Source: Halococcus thailandensis JCM 13552
GTDB lineage: Archaea > Halobacteriota > Halobacteria > Halobacteriales > Halococcaceae
Length of the DNA: 60,476 nucleotides
Reading direction: 5' to 3'
Assembly (NCBI RefSeq): GCF_000336715.1
Contig: NZ_AOMF01000171.1
Span: 160,507-220,982 of the forward strand
This document shows positions 60,180-60,476 of this stretch, piece by piece (the stretch's first letter is position 1; every line of letters starts with the position of its first letter). The notes beneath the pieces were generated by a model. The model worked only from the letters and a program-made list of their open reading frames with translations, did not search any database and was not told the origin of the DNA. The translations under genes were made by a program, and so were the position numbers.

Positions 60180-60476
60180 CTCGATTGCTACTTTCGATTC
60201 GTTCCGTTCTCACCTGCGCCAGCGGTGGCTGTGCGGTGCGGTCCTGGAGGATGAAGGGCGAATGAGCGACCAAAGGGAGCGAGTGAGGGCTTCTGCGGTT
60301 GCGGTGCTATGCGGGCGTGAGAATTATCCGCGCGAGCGTAGCGAGCGCGGTTCGCCGCGAGCGCCGCAGGCGCGAGCGGGCGTTTTTAGTCCAGGTTTTT
60401 GGTCGGGGGTTGAGCGCCGCGAGGCGGCGGAGCCGCCTCGGTCCGTGCGAGCGAGCCTACGGCCCGCGAGCAGACG
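60180..60476 (-). repeat. Palindrome-rich dispersed intergenic repeat, copy 2 (inverted)
   Basis: The 297 bases after nuoN hold no gene. Read on the minus strand, 60420-60243 repeats the order of blocks seen at 38440-38660: accaaaaacctggactaaaa, gaaccgcgctc, gcaccgcaac, gcagaagccctc, cgcccttcatcc. Hairpins include CCGC...GCGG around 60356-60379 and GAGGCGGC/GCCGCCTC (60421-60439). The element may continue beyond the window. Confidence 0.7.

Overview
This window comes from a haloarchaeon (class Halobacteria, Euryarchaeota). The DNA is very GC-rich and the proteins are strongly acidic. The gene set includes TFB, TFS, archaeal RPA, the RNase P proteins Rnp2 and Rnp3, an alpha proteasome subunit, coenzyme F420 enzymes, S17e and a nuo-type complex I. 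Short A/T-rich TATA-like boxes often lie about 25-30 bases before a start codon, which fits leaderless transcription. The intergenic repeats resemble ones I associate with Halococcus-like genomes, but the genus cannot be fixed from the sequence alone.

Layout. 1-5193: an rpa/RPA-associated operon (minus), a Tat-exported LVIVD-repeat protein (minus), a riboflavin-pathway reductase (plus) and thioredoxin reductase (minus). 5271-9681: small regulators and conserved unknowns, TFB, and an 8-oxoguanine glycosylase. 9742-14153: acylphosphatase, NAD(P)HX repair enzyme, MoaC, a membrane-anchored HNH nuclease and HflX. 14268-15602: a membrane protein and a lipoprotein. 15719-19508 (minus): the RNA-processing/proteasome cluster, in the order exosome-associated COG1325 protein, rnp3, methyltransferase, rnp2, psmA, SBDS. 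No exosome core genes are present there. 19540-24090: small membrane and unknown proteins, pyrB-pyrI, and a RecA/KaiC-fold protein without a P-loop lysine. 24109-27305: FKBP isomerase, amphi-Trp protein, CyaB-like protein and archaeal S-adenosylmethionine synthetase.

27376-33448 (plus) is a tightly coupled set: a possible 32-residue leader peptide, a large cell-surface protein with duplicated domains, an RND/MMPL exporter and a TrmB-family regulator. 33480-38423 holds a degenerate NUDIX/eIF2B-like fusion, cofE-mer (F420), MaoC, enoyl-CoA hydratase and transcription factor S. 38753-43169 (minus) has an aminotransferase with its PadR neighbour, a DUF1028 protein and an HD phosphohydrolase. 43560-46745 (plus) is an operon with overlapping start and stop codons: cofD, a dihydrouridine-synthase-like gene, a CitG-like gene and DUF447. 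46790-48065 is S17e and aspartate-semialdehyde dehydrogenase.

48066 to about 48945 is clearly foreign. It is one AT-rich gene with an RNxxxH (HEPN-like) motif, inserted between housekeeping genes. 48925-54066 carries a D-2-hydroxyacid dehydrogenase, a geranylgeranyl-reductase-like flavoprotein, a long non-coding stretch with a striking array of hairpins, three tiny membrane proteins and hisD. 54195-60179 is the membrane-arm half of complex I (nuoJ1 J2 K L M N), separated from nuoA-I.

The most promising undescribed elements are the hairpin-array RNA candidate at about 51405-51660, the two-hairpin small RNA candidate at about 40575-40680, the AT-rich HEPN-like orphan at 48106-48867, and a dispersed palindrome-rich intergenic repeat seen at 38440-38680 and, inverted, at 60243-60420.
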